NCBI GenBank assembly: GCA_020636935.1
Contig: JACJWW010000001.1
Span: 62,001 to 126,000, forward strand
DNA: 64,000 nucleotides
Reading direction: 5' to 3'
DNA from: Nocardioidaceae bacterium
GTDB taxonomy: Bacteria > Actinomycetota > Actinomycetes > Propionibacteriales > Nocardioidaceae
Shown here: one piece after another, positions 43,815 to 50,444 of the stretch
How the letters are laid out: each line of letters opens with the position of its first letter
How positions within the stretch are numbered: the first letter of the stretch is position 1
Made by a program: the position numbers and the translations under genes
Notes under the pieces: generated by a model
Databases searched by the model: none
The model's input: only the letters and a program-made list of their open reading frames with translations
Told to the model about the DNA's origin: nothing

Positions 43815-44498
43815 ATGTCTCTGGACAACGACGTACTGCGTCAAGCACCACTCTTCCGGACCCTCGACGAAGAAGCAGCCAGCGCGCTGCGTGCGTCAAT
43901 GGGTGAGACCAGGTTGGCCCGCGGTGAGACTCTCTTCCATGAGGGCGACCCCGGAGATCGTCTCTACATCGTCACCGAAGGCAAGGTGAAGCTCGGCCGC
44001 ACCTCCAGTGATGGCCGCGAAAACCTCCTCGCCATCTTGGGCCCGGGCCAGATGTTCGGCGAGTTGTCGCTCTTCGATCCCGGCCCCCGCTCGGCCACAG
44101 TCACCGCAGTTACCGAGTCATCCTTCCTCTCGCTCAGCCACGACGTGATGATGAAGTGGCTCGACGGTCGCCCACAGGTCGCTCTGGGCATGCTCACCCA
44201 GCTGGCCAGTCGGCTACGCAAGACCAACGAAGTCGTTGCCGACCTCGTCTTCTCCGATGTGCCCGGACGAGTCTCCAAGGCCCTGCTCGACTTGGCCGAT
44301 CGCTTCGGACGCACCGCCGATGACGGCGTACACGTGCACCACGATCTGACTCAAGAAGAGCTCGCCCAACTTGTTGGCGCATCTCGCGAGACGGTCAACA
44401 AGGCCTTGGCTGACTTCGCCTCCCGCGGCTGGATCCGCCTTGAGCCTCGCTCCGTGGTGATCATGGACATCGAGCGGATGCGTCGCCGCGCCCGCTGA
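43815..44498 (+). CDS. crp: Crp/Fnr-family cAMP-responsive regulator
   Basis: Protein of 227 residues like Rv3676/GlxR. N-terminal cyclic-nucleotide domain with the phosphate cassette FGELSLFDPGPRSATVTA, a dimer helix, and a C-terminal winged helix TQEELAQLVGASRETVNKALADFASRGWI. GAAGGAAG precedes ATG 43815. Likely a global regulator of carbon use. Confidence 0.93.
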   Translation: MSLDNDVLRQAPLFRTLDEEAASALRASMGETRLARGETLFHEGDPGDRLYIVTEGKVKLGRTSSDGRENLLAILGPGQMFGELSLFDPGPRSATVTAVTESSFLSLSHDVMMKWLDGRPQVALGMLTQLASRLRKTNEVVADLVFSDVPGRVSKALLDLADRFGRTADDGVHVHHDLTQEELAQLVGASRETVNKALADFASRGWIRLEPRSVVIMDIERMRRRAR

Positions 44499-44528
44499 CT
44501 TGGGCCTCACGGCTAGGCTTGAGCCACC

Positions 44529-45143
44529 ATGCGCCCTGTTGTTGTCACCTTGATCTCTGTGCTTCTTGTCTTGGGCTTTGCTCCCGCGAGCAGCGCCAAG
44601 GTCAAGAACACCACCGATGCCACCGGCGACACCATGACCTATGACGTCGACCGCGCGATCTGGGTGGCCAGCCCCAACAACGACCAAGGCGACATCAGCG
44701 CCGTACGCATCAACAACGGCAAGAAGGCCGTGACCGTCAGGCTGACCTTCGTCAAACTCGTGCCTTCAGCACCGACCGTACGCACTGCGCAGTACACCGT
44801 CGGTCTGGTCACCAACGAAGGCATCAGCCTGCAGGTGATCGCGGACATGGCCCAAAACCTCGGCAATCCAGTGGCCACAAACACCAATGCTGGCAATCGG
44901 CCAGTGTGCTCCCCCAAGACGACGTGGGCCTTCGGTGACAACCAGGTGACCTTCCGCTTCCCCAACCGATGCTTCAAACAAGTGAAGCCCAGGGCGAAGC
45001 ACAAGCGGGTGTGGGTGTCGGCGCGCTCCAAGATCTACACCGACCGCCACGACGGCATCTTCCACCGGATCATCACCGACACCGCCTATCGCACTGGCGG
45101 GTCCAATGAGCAGTGGGTCTTGGGGCCCGGCGTACGCCGTTGA
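44529..45143 (+). CDS. Secreted protein of unknown function
   Basis: Protein of 204 residues with a signal peptide (VVVTLISVLLVLGFAPASSA, cleavage near residue 23) and a predicted beta-rich mature domain with two cysteines (residues near 124 and 142). I recognise no family. TAGGCT lies nine bases before ATG 44529, so the leader is very short. Starts 30 bases after crp but probably has its own promoter. Confidence 0.7.
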   Translation: MRPVVVTLISVLLVLGFAPASSAKVKNTTDATGDTMTYDVDRAIWVASPNNDQGDISAVRINNGKKAVTVRLTFVKLVPSAPTVRTAQYTVGLVTNEGISLQVIADMAQNLGNPVATNTNAGNRPVCSPKTTWAFGDNQVTFRFPNRCFKQVKPRAKHKRVWVSARSKIYTDRHDGIFHRIITDTAYRTGGSNEQWVLGPGVRR

Positions 45144-45186
45144 TGCCCGGCTCCTGACCTAGCTGGCTCCTGACCTGCTAAAGCGC

Positions 45187-46038
45187 TCAGGAACTCTGGC
45201 GCCGCAAGTAGTCGAGCTGGGCGCGCACGGAGAGCTCAGCTGCACCCCAAAGGACCGGATCAACATCGGAGTAGACCCGCTCGACGACCCTGCGAGCCAG
45301 GCCGTCATCGCTGGAGATGGGCGTGCCGTCGGGCAGGATCCCTGCGGATCCTCCCGACACGACGGGGAGCTCATCGGGGTGACGAAGCGCGTCTCTGACC
45401 TGGGCCAGGCGCCCTTGTCGATGGGCAATGTAGAAGTCGAGGGTGGCCAAGGCGTCATCTAGCACCGGGCCATGCCCAGGCCAGACCCAATGGATCTCAT
45501 TTGCCTCCGCCAGCCGGTGCAGTCTGTCCAGGGAGTCGAGATAGGCGCCGAGTTGGCCGTCGGGATGGGCGACCACTGTCGTGCCTCTCCCGAGGATCGT
45601 GTCGCCAGTCAAGACTGCACCCTCCGCGGGCAGCACGAACGACAGCGAGTCAGCAGTGTGCCCCGGCGTGCCAACAACATGAACCTCCAGCCCATCGACC
45701 GCGATCACGTCACCATCAGCCAGCCCTTCGTCACCAAGGCGCTGGCCGGGGTCGAGCGCACGCACCCCGCAGCCCATTGCGGCCGCAAACTCCTTGGCTG
45801 CCTCTGAATGGTCGAGGTGGTGATGAGTCAACAAGACCATGGCCACCTCACCGGCTGCCGCTGAAATGGCAGCCAGATGCGCTGGGTCAGTGGGCCCAGG
45901 GTCTACCACGATCGATCGGGTGGCGTCAGGCTCACGCAAGACCCAAGTGTTGGTGCCGTCGAGGGTCATGAAGTTGGCATTGGGCGCCAAGACACAGTGA
46001 CCTCGATCGCCGTACGCACCGCCACGCCACTCAGTCAT
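45187..46038 (-). CDS. MBL-fold metallo-hydrolase (Rv3677c type)
   Basis: Metallo-beta-lactamase-fold protein of 283 residues. Metal motif HHHLDH in LLTHHHLDHSEAA, followed by GTPGHTADSLSF and WPGHGPVLDD. The C-terminal winged helix includes VVERVYSDVDPVLWGAAELSV. LACTB2-like members act on RNA or on thioesters; substrate unknown. Six bases after the NUDIX stop, so within the same operon. Confidence 0.88.
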   Translation of the reverse strand: MTEWRGGAYGDRGHCVLAPNANFMTLDGTNTWVLREPDATRSIVVDPGPTDPAHLAAISAAAGEVAMVLLTHHHLDHSEAAKEFAAAMGCGVRALDPGQRLGDEGLADGDVIAVDGLEVHVVGTPGHTADSLSFVLPAEGAVLTGDTILGRGTTVVAHPDGQLGAYLDSLDRLHRLAEANEIHWVWPGHGPVLDDALATLDFYIAHRQGRLAQVRDALRHPDELPVVSGGSAGILPDGTPISSDDGLARRVVERVYSDVDPVLWGAAELSVRAQLDYLRRQSS

Positions 46039-46044
46039 GAGTCG

Positions 46045-46899
46045 TCACTCCCGGGTCCGGGCCAATTGCTCGTAGTACGGCGGAACGGACAACAAGAAGG
46101 ACCCGTCGACCTCTTCGACCACCGGGGTGAACATGTCGACCATGCGGCTCTGAGCCTCTCCCAAGACCCCGTCGGTGTCGGCGTACTGGGCGATGTCGAG
46201 GCAGGTCATGTAGGTGGGCGGCAGCATCATGATCTGCTCTGCCTCAACCTGCTCAACCGCACCCATTGCTGGCAGCCAGAGCACCTCGCTGGACTCACTG
46301 GAGACATCTCGGGTGCGCTGCCCCTCTGGCAGATCCGCCACGAAAAACCAGGTGCGATAGCGACGCGGCTCAAAATGGGGAGTCAACCAACCCGACCAGA
46401 CACCCAGCAGGTCGGAGCGCAAATACAGGCCGCGTCGATCAAGAAACTCCGTCATCGCCAGCTCGCGCGACTCCAAGGCAACCCGATCGGCCTCCCATTG
46501 GTCGCCGGTCGTATCGCTGACGACCTCATGGTCAGATGGGCCAGCAAGAAGTACGCCGGACTCCTCGAAGGTCTCGCGTACGGCAGCACACACCAAGGCT
46601 CTTGCCTGGCCTTCATCGACACCCAAACGAGTGGCCCACTCAGCTGGCTCCGGGCCGGCCCAGGCGATCTCATGGTCATGGTCACGAGGGTCGACTCCGC
46701 CTCCGGGAAAGACACAAACACCGCCGGCGAAGGCCATCGTGTTTTGTCGGAGCATCAAGTAGACCTCTGGGCCCGCCGACCCATCCCTCATCAGCACCAC
46801 AGTCGCAGCATCACGAGGCTCGGCAGGCTCGCGAACACCAGAGGTGAACTCGGCAGCAACCTCGGCGAACTCTGGCGGCAGTTCGATGCGGTGTGCCAT
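46045..46899 (-). CDS. NUDIX hydrolase with expanded Nudix region
   Basis: Protein of 284 residues. The Nudix helix RETFEESGVLL is normal, but about 30 residues separate the PGGGVD glycine end from it (the canonical gap is much shorter), as in the RPP/NUDT19-like group with an inserted loop. NUDT19 relatives hydrolyse CoA esters. Overlaps the RidA stop by one base. Confidence 0.85.
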   Translation of the reverse strand: MAHRIELPPEFAEVAAEFTSGVREPAEPRDAATVVLMRDGSAGPEVYLMLRQNTMAFAGGVCVFPGGGVDPRDHDHEIAWAGPEPAEWATRLGVDEGQARALVCAAVRETFEESGVLLAGPSDHEVVSDTTGDQWEADRVALESRELAMTEFLDRRGLYLRSDLLGVWSGWLTPHFEPRRYRTWFFVADLPEGQRTRDVSSESSEVLWLPAMGAVEQVEAEQIMMLPPTYMTCLDIAQYADTDGVLGEAQSRMVDMFTPVVEEVDGSFLLSVPPYYEQLARTRE

Positions 46900-47354
46900 C
46901 AGACCTGCACGACCAGTTCTACCTCCACCGGGGCGTCCAAGGGCAGCACACTCACGCCGACGGCAGAGCGCACGTGCTTGCCAGCCTCGCCGAAGACCTG
47001 ACCCAAAAACTCAGAGGCACCATTGGCCACTCCTGGCTGCGCGGTGAAATCTGGTGTTGAAGCCACGAAGACGACCACCTTCACGATCCGTTTGACCTGA
47101 TCGAGGTCACCGATCAGATTTTGGATCGCGGCCAGGGCGTTAAGCGCTGCCTGACGGGCACAGTCTGTGGCCACCTCGACACTGACTTCAGCTCCGACCT
47201 TGCCAGTGGCCAAGCACACGCCGTCCTTGAACGGCAGTTGACCCGCGGTGTAGACGAAGTCGCCAGCGCGTACGGCGGGCTGGTAGGACGCCACCGGAGG
47301 CACGACCTCCGGCACCTCCACGCCCAACTCCGCCAATCTGGCGGTGACGCTCAT
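46899..47354 (-). CDS. RidA-family protein
   Basis: Protein of 151 residues of the YjgF/YER057c/UK114 fold, which deaminates reactive enamines or imines. Motifs AGDFVYTAGQLPFKDG and VVVFVASTPDFTAQPGVANGASEFLGQVFG are typical, though the Rid arginine is shifted (HVRSAVGVSVLPLDAPVEVELVVQV). Start ATG 47354 overlaps the small DUF4177 gene by four bases. Corresponds to Rv3678c. Confidence 0.9.
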   Translation of the reverse strand: MSVTARLAELGVEVPEVVPPVASYQPAVRAGDFVYTAGQLPFKDGVCLATGKVGAEVSVEVATDCARQAALNALAAIQNLIGDLDQVKRIVKVVVFVASTPDFTAQPGVANGASEFLGQVFGEAGKHVRSAVGVSVLPLDAPVEVELVVQV

Positions 47355-47506
47355 TGGATCGGCCGCTTGAAATATGCCACGAGATTCTCGGGATTCATCC
47401 CCGGCACCATCTGCACCAACTCCCAGCCGTCCTGGCCAAAGTTGTCGAGGATCTGCTTGGTGGAGTGCACCAAGACGGGGGCGGTCAAGTATTCCCACTT
47501 CGTCAT
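47351..47506 (-). CDS. Small DUF4177-like protein (51 aa)
   Basis: A 51-residue protein: MTKWEYLTAPVLVHSTK then QILDNFGQDGWELVQMVPG and a short basic end. The WEY opening and the DGWELVQM core are the DUF4177 hallmark. It heads the RidA-NUDIX-MBL operon with a TAGAGT box exactly six bases upstream, and corresponds in place to Rv3678A. Function unknown. Confidence 0.85.
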   Translation of the reverse strand: MTKWEYLTAPVLVHSTKQILDNFGQDGWELVQMVPGMNPENLVAYFKRPIQ

Positions 47507-47512
47507 GCTCCG

Positions 47513-47518
47513 ACTCTA
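47513..47518 (-). promoter_or_regulatory. -10 box of leaderless promoter (DUF4177 operon)
   Basis: Minus-strand TAGAGT, six bases (CGGAGC), then ATG 47506. It faces an identical hexamer for the ArsA operon. Confidence 0.6.
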
Positions 47519-47554
47519 CTTATTGCTGCTGTGCTCGGCACCTGCACCCATTAG

Positions 47555-47560
47555 TAGAGT
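47555..47560 (+). promoter_or_regulatory. -10 box of leaderless promoter (ArsA pair)
   Basis: TAGAGT, six bases (CGTGGC), then ATG 47567. Confidence 0.6.
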
Positions 47561-47566
47561 CGTGGC

Positions 47567-48568
47567 ATGCCCGCACCAGTCACGCAACTGTTCCCCGGGG
47601 TGCAATTGCACATCGTCACCGGCAAGGGCGGCACCGGCAAGACCACCGTTGCCGCATCCCTCGCGATCGCGCTCGCCGCTGACGGCGGCGATGTCTTGCT
47701 CTGCGAGGTAGAAGGACGCCAAGGGTTCGCGCAACTCTTCGACGTACCCCCGTTGCCCTATGAAGAGCGCCTGATCGCGCGCGGCACTGGCGATGCCGGA
47801 GACGTCTACGCCCTGGCGATCGACGCCGAGTCGGCACTAATGGAATATCTCGACATGTACTACCGCCTGGGCCGCGCGGGCAAGGCACTCGACCGCTTCG
47901 GAGTGATTGAGTTTGCCACCACGATCGCGCCAGGCGTGCGCGATGTGCTCCTCACCGGCAAGGTCTATGAAGCCGCCCGTCGCAATCGACGCAACAAAGA
48001 CGCCCGGGAGTACGACGCGATCGTGCTGGATGCGCCCCCGACCGGACGGATCGCGCAATTCCTCAATGTCAACAACGAACTCGCGGGCCTGGCCAAGATG
48101 GGTCCGATCAAGGCCCAGGCTGACACCGTCACCGAACTGATCCGCTCACCGCAATGCGCCATCCACCTGACCACTGTGCTCGAGGAGATGCCGGTGCAGG
48201 AGACCATCGACGGCATCCACGAGATGCAACGGACCGGGCTGCCAGTGGGTGGCGTCTTCATCAACCTGGTGAGACCACAAGACCTGGGCGACAACGAGCG
48301 GGCCCTGCTGCTCAACGACAAGGTCGACAACCAGCAACTCTCCAAGACCCTTGACTCTGTCGGTATCGCCACGACACCAGCGATCGTGGCCACGCTGATC
48401 AGCGAAGGTCGCGACCATGCCGAGCGCAGAGAGCTCGAAGACAGCCAGCGAGCCCTGATCGCCGAGCTTGATGTGCCAAGCCTGGAATTGCCCAGACTCC
48501 CCGGTGGCGTCGAATACGAGGGCCTCTACGACCTTGCCGCCATACTCCGAGAAGGAGGCATCCGATGA
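47567..48568 (+). CDS. ArsA/GET3-family ATPase, first of pair (Rv3679 type)
   Basis: Protein of 333 residues with deviant Walker A GKGGTGKTTVAAS (about 22-34) and switch region VLDAPPTGRIAQFL. Overlaps the second ArsA gene by four bases. The mycobacterial pair is required under oxidative and acidic stress and may form a heterodimer; no arsenic genes are nearby, so arsenite export is unlikely. Confidence 0.9.
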   Translation: MPAPVTQLFPGVQLHIVTGKGGTGKTTVAASLAIALAADGGDVLLCEVEGRQGFAQLFDVPPLPYEERLIARGTGDAGDVYALAIDAESALMEYLDMYYRLGRAGKALDRFGVIEFATTIAPGVRDVLLTGKVYEAARRNRRNKDAREYDAIVLDAPPTGRIAQFLNVNNELAGLAKMGPIKAQADTVTELIRSPQCAIHLTTVLEEMPVQETIDGIHEMQRTGLPVGGVFINLVRPQDLGDNERALLLNDKVDNQQLSKTLDSVGIATTPAIVATLISEGRDHAERRELEDSQRALIAELDVPSLELPRLPGGVEYEGLYDLAAILREGGIR

Positions 48569-49779
48569 GCCGCTCCCGCAAACGCGCCCCACAACCCCGC
48601 GTCGGAGCATTGCAGCCAGAGCCCCGGCACGCCGGTCCACTCAATGTCGACAACTTGCTGGCCGATCGCAAGGTGCGAATCATCGTGTGCTGCGGGTCAG
48701 GCGGTGTCGGCAAGACCACCACGTCTGCAGCCTTGGCGCTACGTGCTGCCGAGCAGGGCCGCAAGGTCGTCGTGCTCACCATCGACCCGGCCCGACGCCT
48801 GGCCCAGTCAATGGGCATCGAGGCCCTCGACAACTCGCCGCGGCCCGTGCAAGGGATCAACGATGCGGCAGGTGGCGAGCTCGAGGCGATGATGCTCGAC
48901 ATGAAGCGCACCTTCGACGAGGTGGTGCAGAGCCAAGCCAGCCCCGAGAAGGCCCAGCAAATCCTGGACAACCCCTTCTACATCGCCGTGTCCAGCTCTT
49001 TTGCTGGCACCCAGGAATACATGGCCATGGAGAAGCTCGGGCAGCTCGACAAGGACGCCCAGAAGTCTGGGCGCTGGGATCTGATCGTGGTCGACACCCC
49101 GCCGTCACGCAGCGCACTGGACTTCTTGGACGCCCCCGAGAGGCTCTCCAGCTTCCTCGACGGGCGTTTCATGCGGTTGCTGCTCGCTCCCGCCAAGGGG
49201 CCAGCTCGCCTCATGACCGCAGGCTTCGGCATGGTGACTCGAGCACTCACCACGATCATTGGGGCCCAGGTGCTGCAAGACATGTCGGCCTTCGTGTCAG
49301 CCTTCGACACTCTCTTCGGCGGCTTCAGAGCCCGTGCCCAGCGCACCTTCGAACTGCTGCAGGCTGACGGCACTGCCTTCCTCGTGATCGCGGCACCTGA
49401 GCGCGACGCCATGCGTGAAGCGGCGTACTTCGTCGACCGGCTCAGCCAAGAGGACATGCCACTGGCCGGCCTGGTGATCAACCGCACCAGCGACCTCGCC
49501 GAGGCTGACACCGCACCACTGAGCGCAAACACCGCCATGGCGGCCTACGAGAAGTTGCACCAGCCCGGCGCCGACTCCTATGAGAAGCTCGCTGGCGGAC
49601 TGCTCCGACTCCATGCCGACAAGATGCAAGCAGTCACCCGCGAGCACGACCTGATCGACCGTTTCGCCACCGCGCACCCCGACGTGCCCCGCGCGAAGAT
49701 CCGCGCACTGGCGACCGACGTACACGACCTCGATGGCCTGCGTCAGGTCGGCGCTCTCCTCGCCGACCAGCCTGAGTGA
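48565..49779 (+). CDS. ArsA/GET3-family ATPase, second of pair (Rv3680 type)
   Basis: Protein of 404 residues: basic N-terminal tail (SRSRKRAPQPRVG), Walker A GSGGVGKTTTSAA (about 49-61), VVDTPPSRSALDFLD switch II and IDPARRL A-loop. It is longer than the partner. Co-translated with it. Corresponds to Rv3680. Confidence 0.9.
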   Translation: MSRSRKRAPQPRVGALQPEPRHAGPLNVDNLLADRKVRIIVCCGSGGVGKTTTSAALALRAAEQGRKVVVLTIDPARRLAQSMGIEALDNSPRPVQGINDAAGGELEAMMLDMKRTFDEVVQSQASPEKAQQILDNPFYIAVSSSFAGTQEYMAMEKLGQLDKDAQKSGRWDLIVVDTPPSRSALDFLDAPERLSSFLDGRFMRLLLAPAKGPARLMTAGFGMVTRALTTIIGAQVLQDMSAFVSAFDTLFGGFRARAQRTFELLQADGTAFLVIAAPERDAMREAAYFVDRLSQEDMPLAGLVINRTSDLAEADTAPLSANTAMAAYEKLHQPGADSYEKLAGGLLRLHADKMQAVTREHDLIDRFATAHPDVPRAKIRALATDVHDLDGLRQVGALLADQPE

Positions 49780-49787
49780 GCTCCCAA

Positions 49788-49872
49788 TTCACTGGCTAAC
49801 CAGTGACCTTGGCAGGTAGCACGGAAAATTTCACGTGGTCGGCACCAAATTCACTGGTTAACCAGTGAATTT
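49788..49872. repeat. Two copies of a TCACTGG-centred palindrome
   Basis: Copy 1 (49789-49806) is an 18-bp palindrome with one mismatch; copy 2 (49847-49872) is a perfect 26-bp palindrome with the same core CACTGGTTAACCAGTG. Their centres are 62 bp apart, about six helical turns. They lie after the ArsA pair and before a terminator, between convergent genes, not at an obvious promoter. Binding protein unknown. Confidence 0.9.
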
Positions 49873-49891
49873 GCATAGCGCCGGCCGGACA

Positions 49892-49931
49892 AACCAAAAC
49901 GCCGCACCACAATAGGTACGGCGTTTTGGTT
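49892..49931. terminator. Bidirectional terminator
   Basis: Thirteen-bp perfect stem AACCAAAACGCCG/CGGCGTTTTGGTT with a 14-base loop, A-rich before and T-rich after, between the convergent ArsA and WhiB genes. Confidence 0.85.
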
Positions 49932-49940
49932 GCTGTTGAC

Positions 49941-50237
49941 TCAAGCAGTGGTGGCGATTTGCCTCTCGTGATCTGCCTTGGCGGTCTCGAGCAGCCCGCG
50001 CCACGAGGTCACGTTGGGACGCTTGCGGAGTAGGGCTCGGCGCTCACGCTCAGTGAGTCCACCCCAAACTCCCCACTCGATCTGGTTGTCGAGAGCCTCA
50101 GCCAGGCACTCGCTCCTAACCGGGCAGGCACCGCAAACAACCTTGGCCTTGTGCTGCTCGGCTCCCTTGACAAACAGGGCGTCGGCCTTCTCGCCTTTAC
50201 ACAATGCGGCATTGGCCCACATTTCATTCCAGGACAT
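49941..50237 (-). CDS. WhiB-family iron-sulfur regulator (WhiB4-like)
   Basis: Protein of 98 residues with the four cluster cysteines Cys13, Cys35, Cys38 and Cys44 (CGACPVRSEC) and the GVWGG turn followed by LTERERRALLRKRP for DNA contact. GGAGGG precedes the ATG. Its place between the ArsA pair and ponA matches Rv3681c (WhiB4), a redox-responsive regulator. Confidence 0.92.
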   Translation of the reverse strand: MSWNEMWANAALCKGEKADALFVKGAEQHKAKVVCGACPVRSECLAEALDNQIEWGVWGGLTERERRALLRKRPNVTSWRGLLETAKADHERQIATTA

Positions 50238-50357
50238 TTTCCCTCCAGATGATGCTCCTGGGTGACCGATCCCTCACCGATCACTCCTTGCCGATCCCCA
50301 TCGGCCGTGTAACGCAAATCAGACATTACGTGGCATCAGGGACTCGTTACTAGCCCT

Positions 50358-50392
50358 AAAATGACTAAAAATGACTAGTCCTTTTGGACTAG
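50358..50392. repeat. Tandem 10-bp repeat and adjoining hairpin before ponA
   Basis: AAAATGACTA occurs twice head to tail (50358-50367, 50368-50377), one helical turn per copy, and merges into the hairpin CTAGTCC-TTTT-GGACTAG (50375-50392). Sits in the divergent whiB/ponA region, upstream of the ponA -10 box. Confidence 0.75.
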
Positions 50393-50432
50393 ACCAGCTG
50401 AATGGCTTCTCGGGATACTTGTCCCGTCCCCC

Positions 50433-50438
50433 TAGTCT
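50433..50438 (+). promoter_or_regulatory. -10 box of leaderless promoter (ponA)
   Basis: TAGTCT, six bases (TGTGCT), then ATG 50445. Confidence 0.55.
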
Positions 50439-50444
50439 TGTGCT

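Noticed and set aside
47567..49779. Arsenic resistance system
   Set aside because: The ArsA-like ATPases lack any arsB, arsR or arsC neighbour and match the stress-related mycobacterial pair in context.
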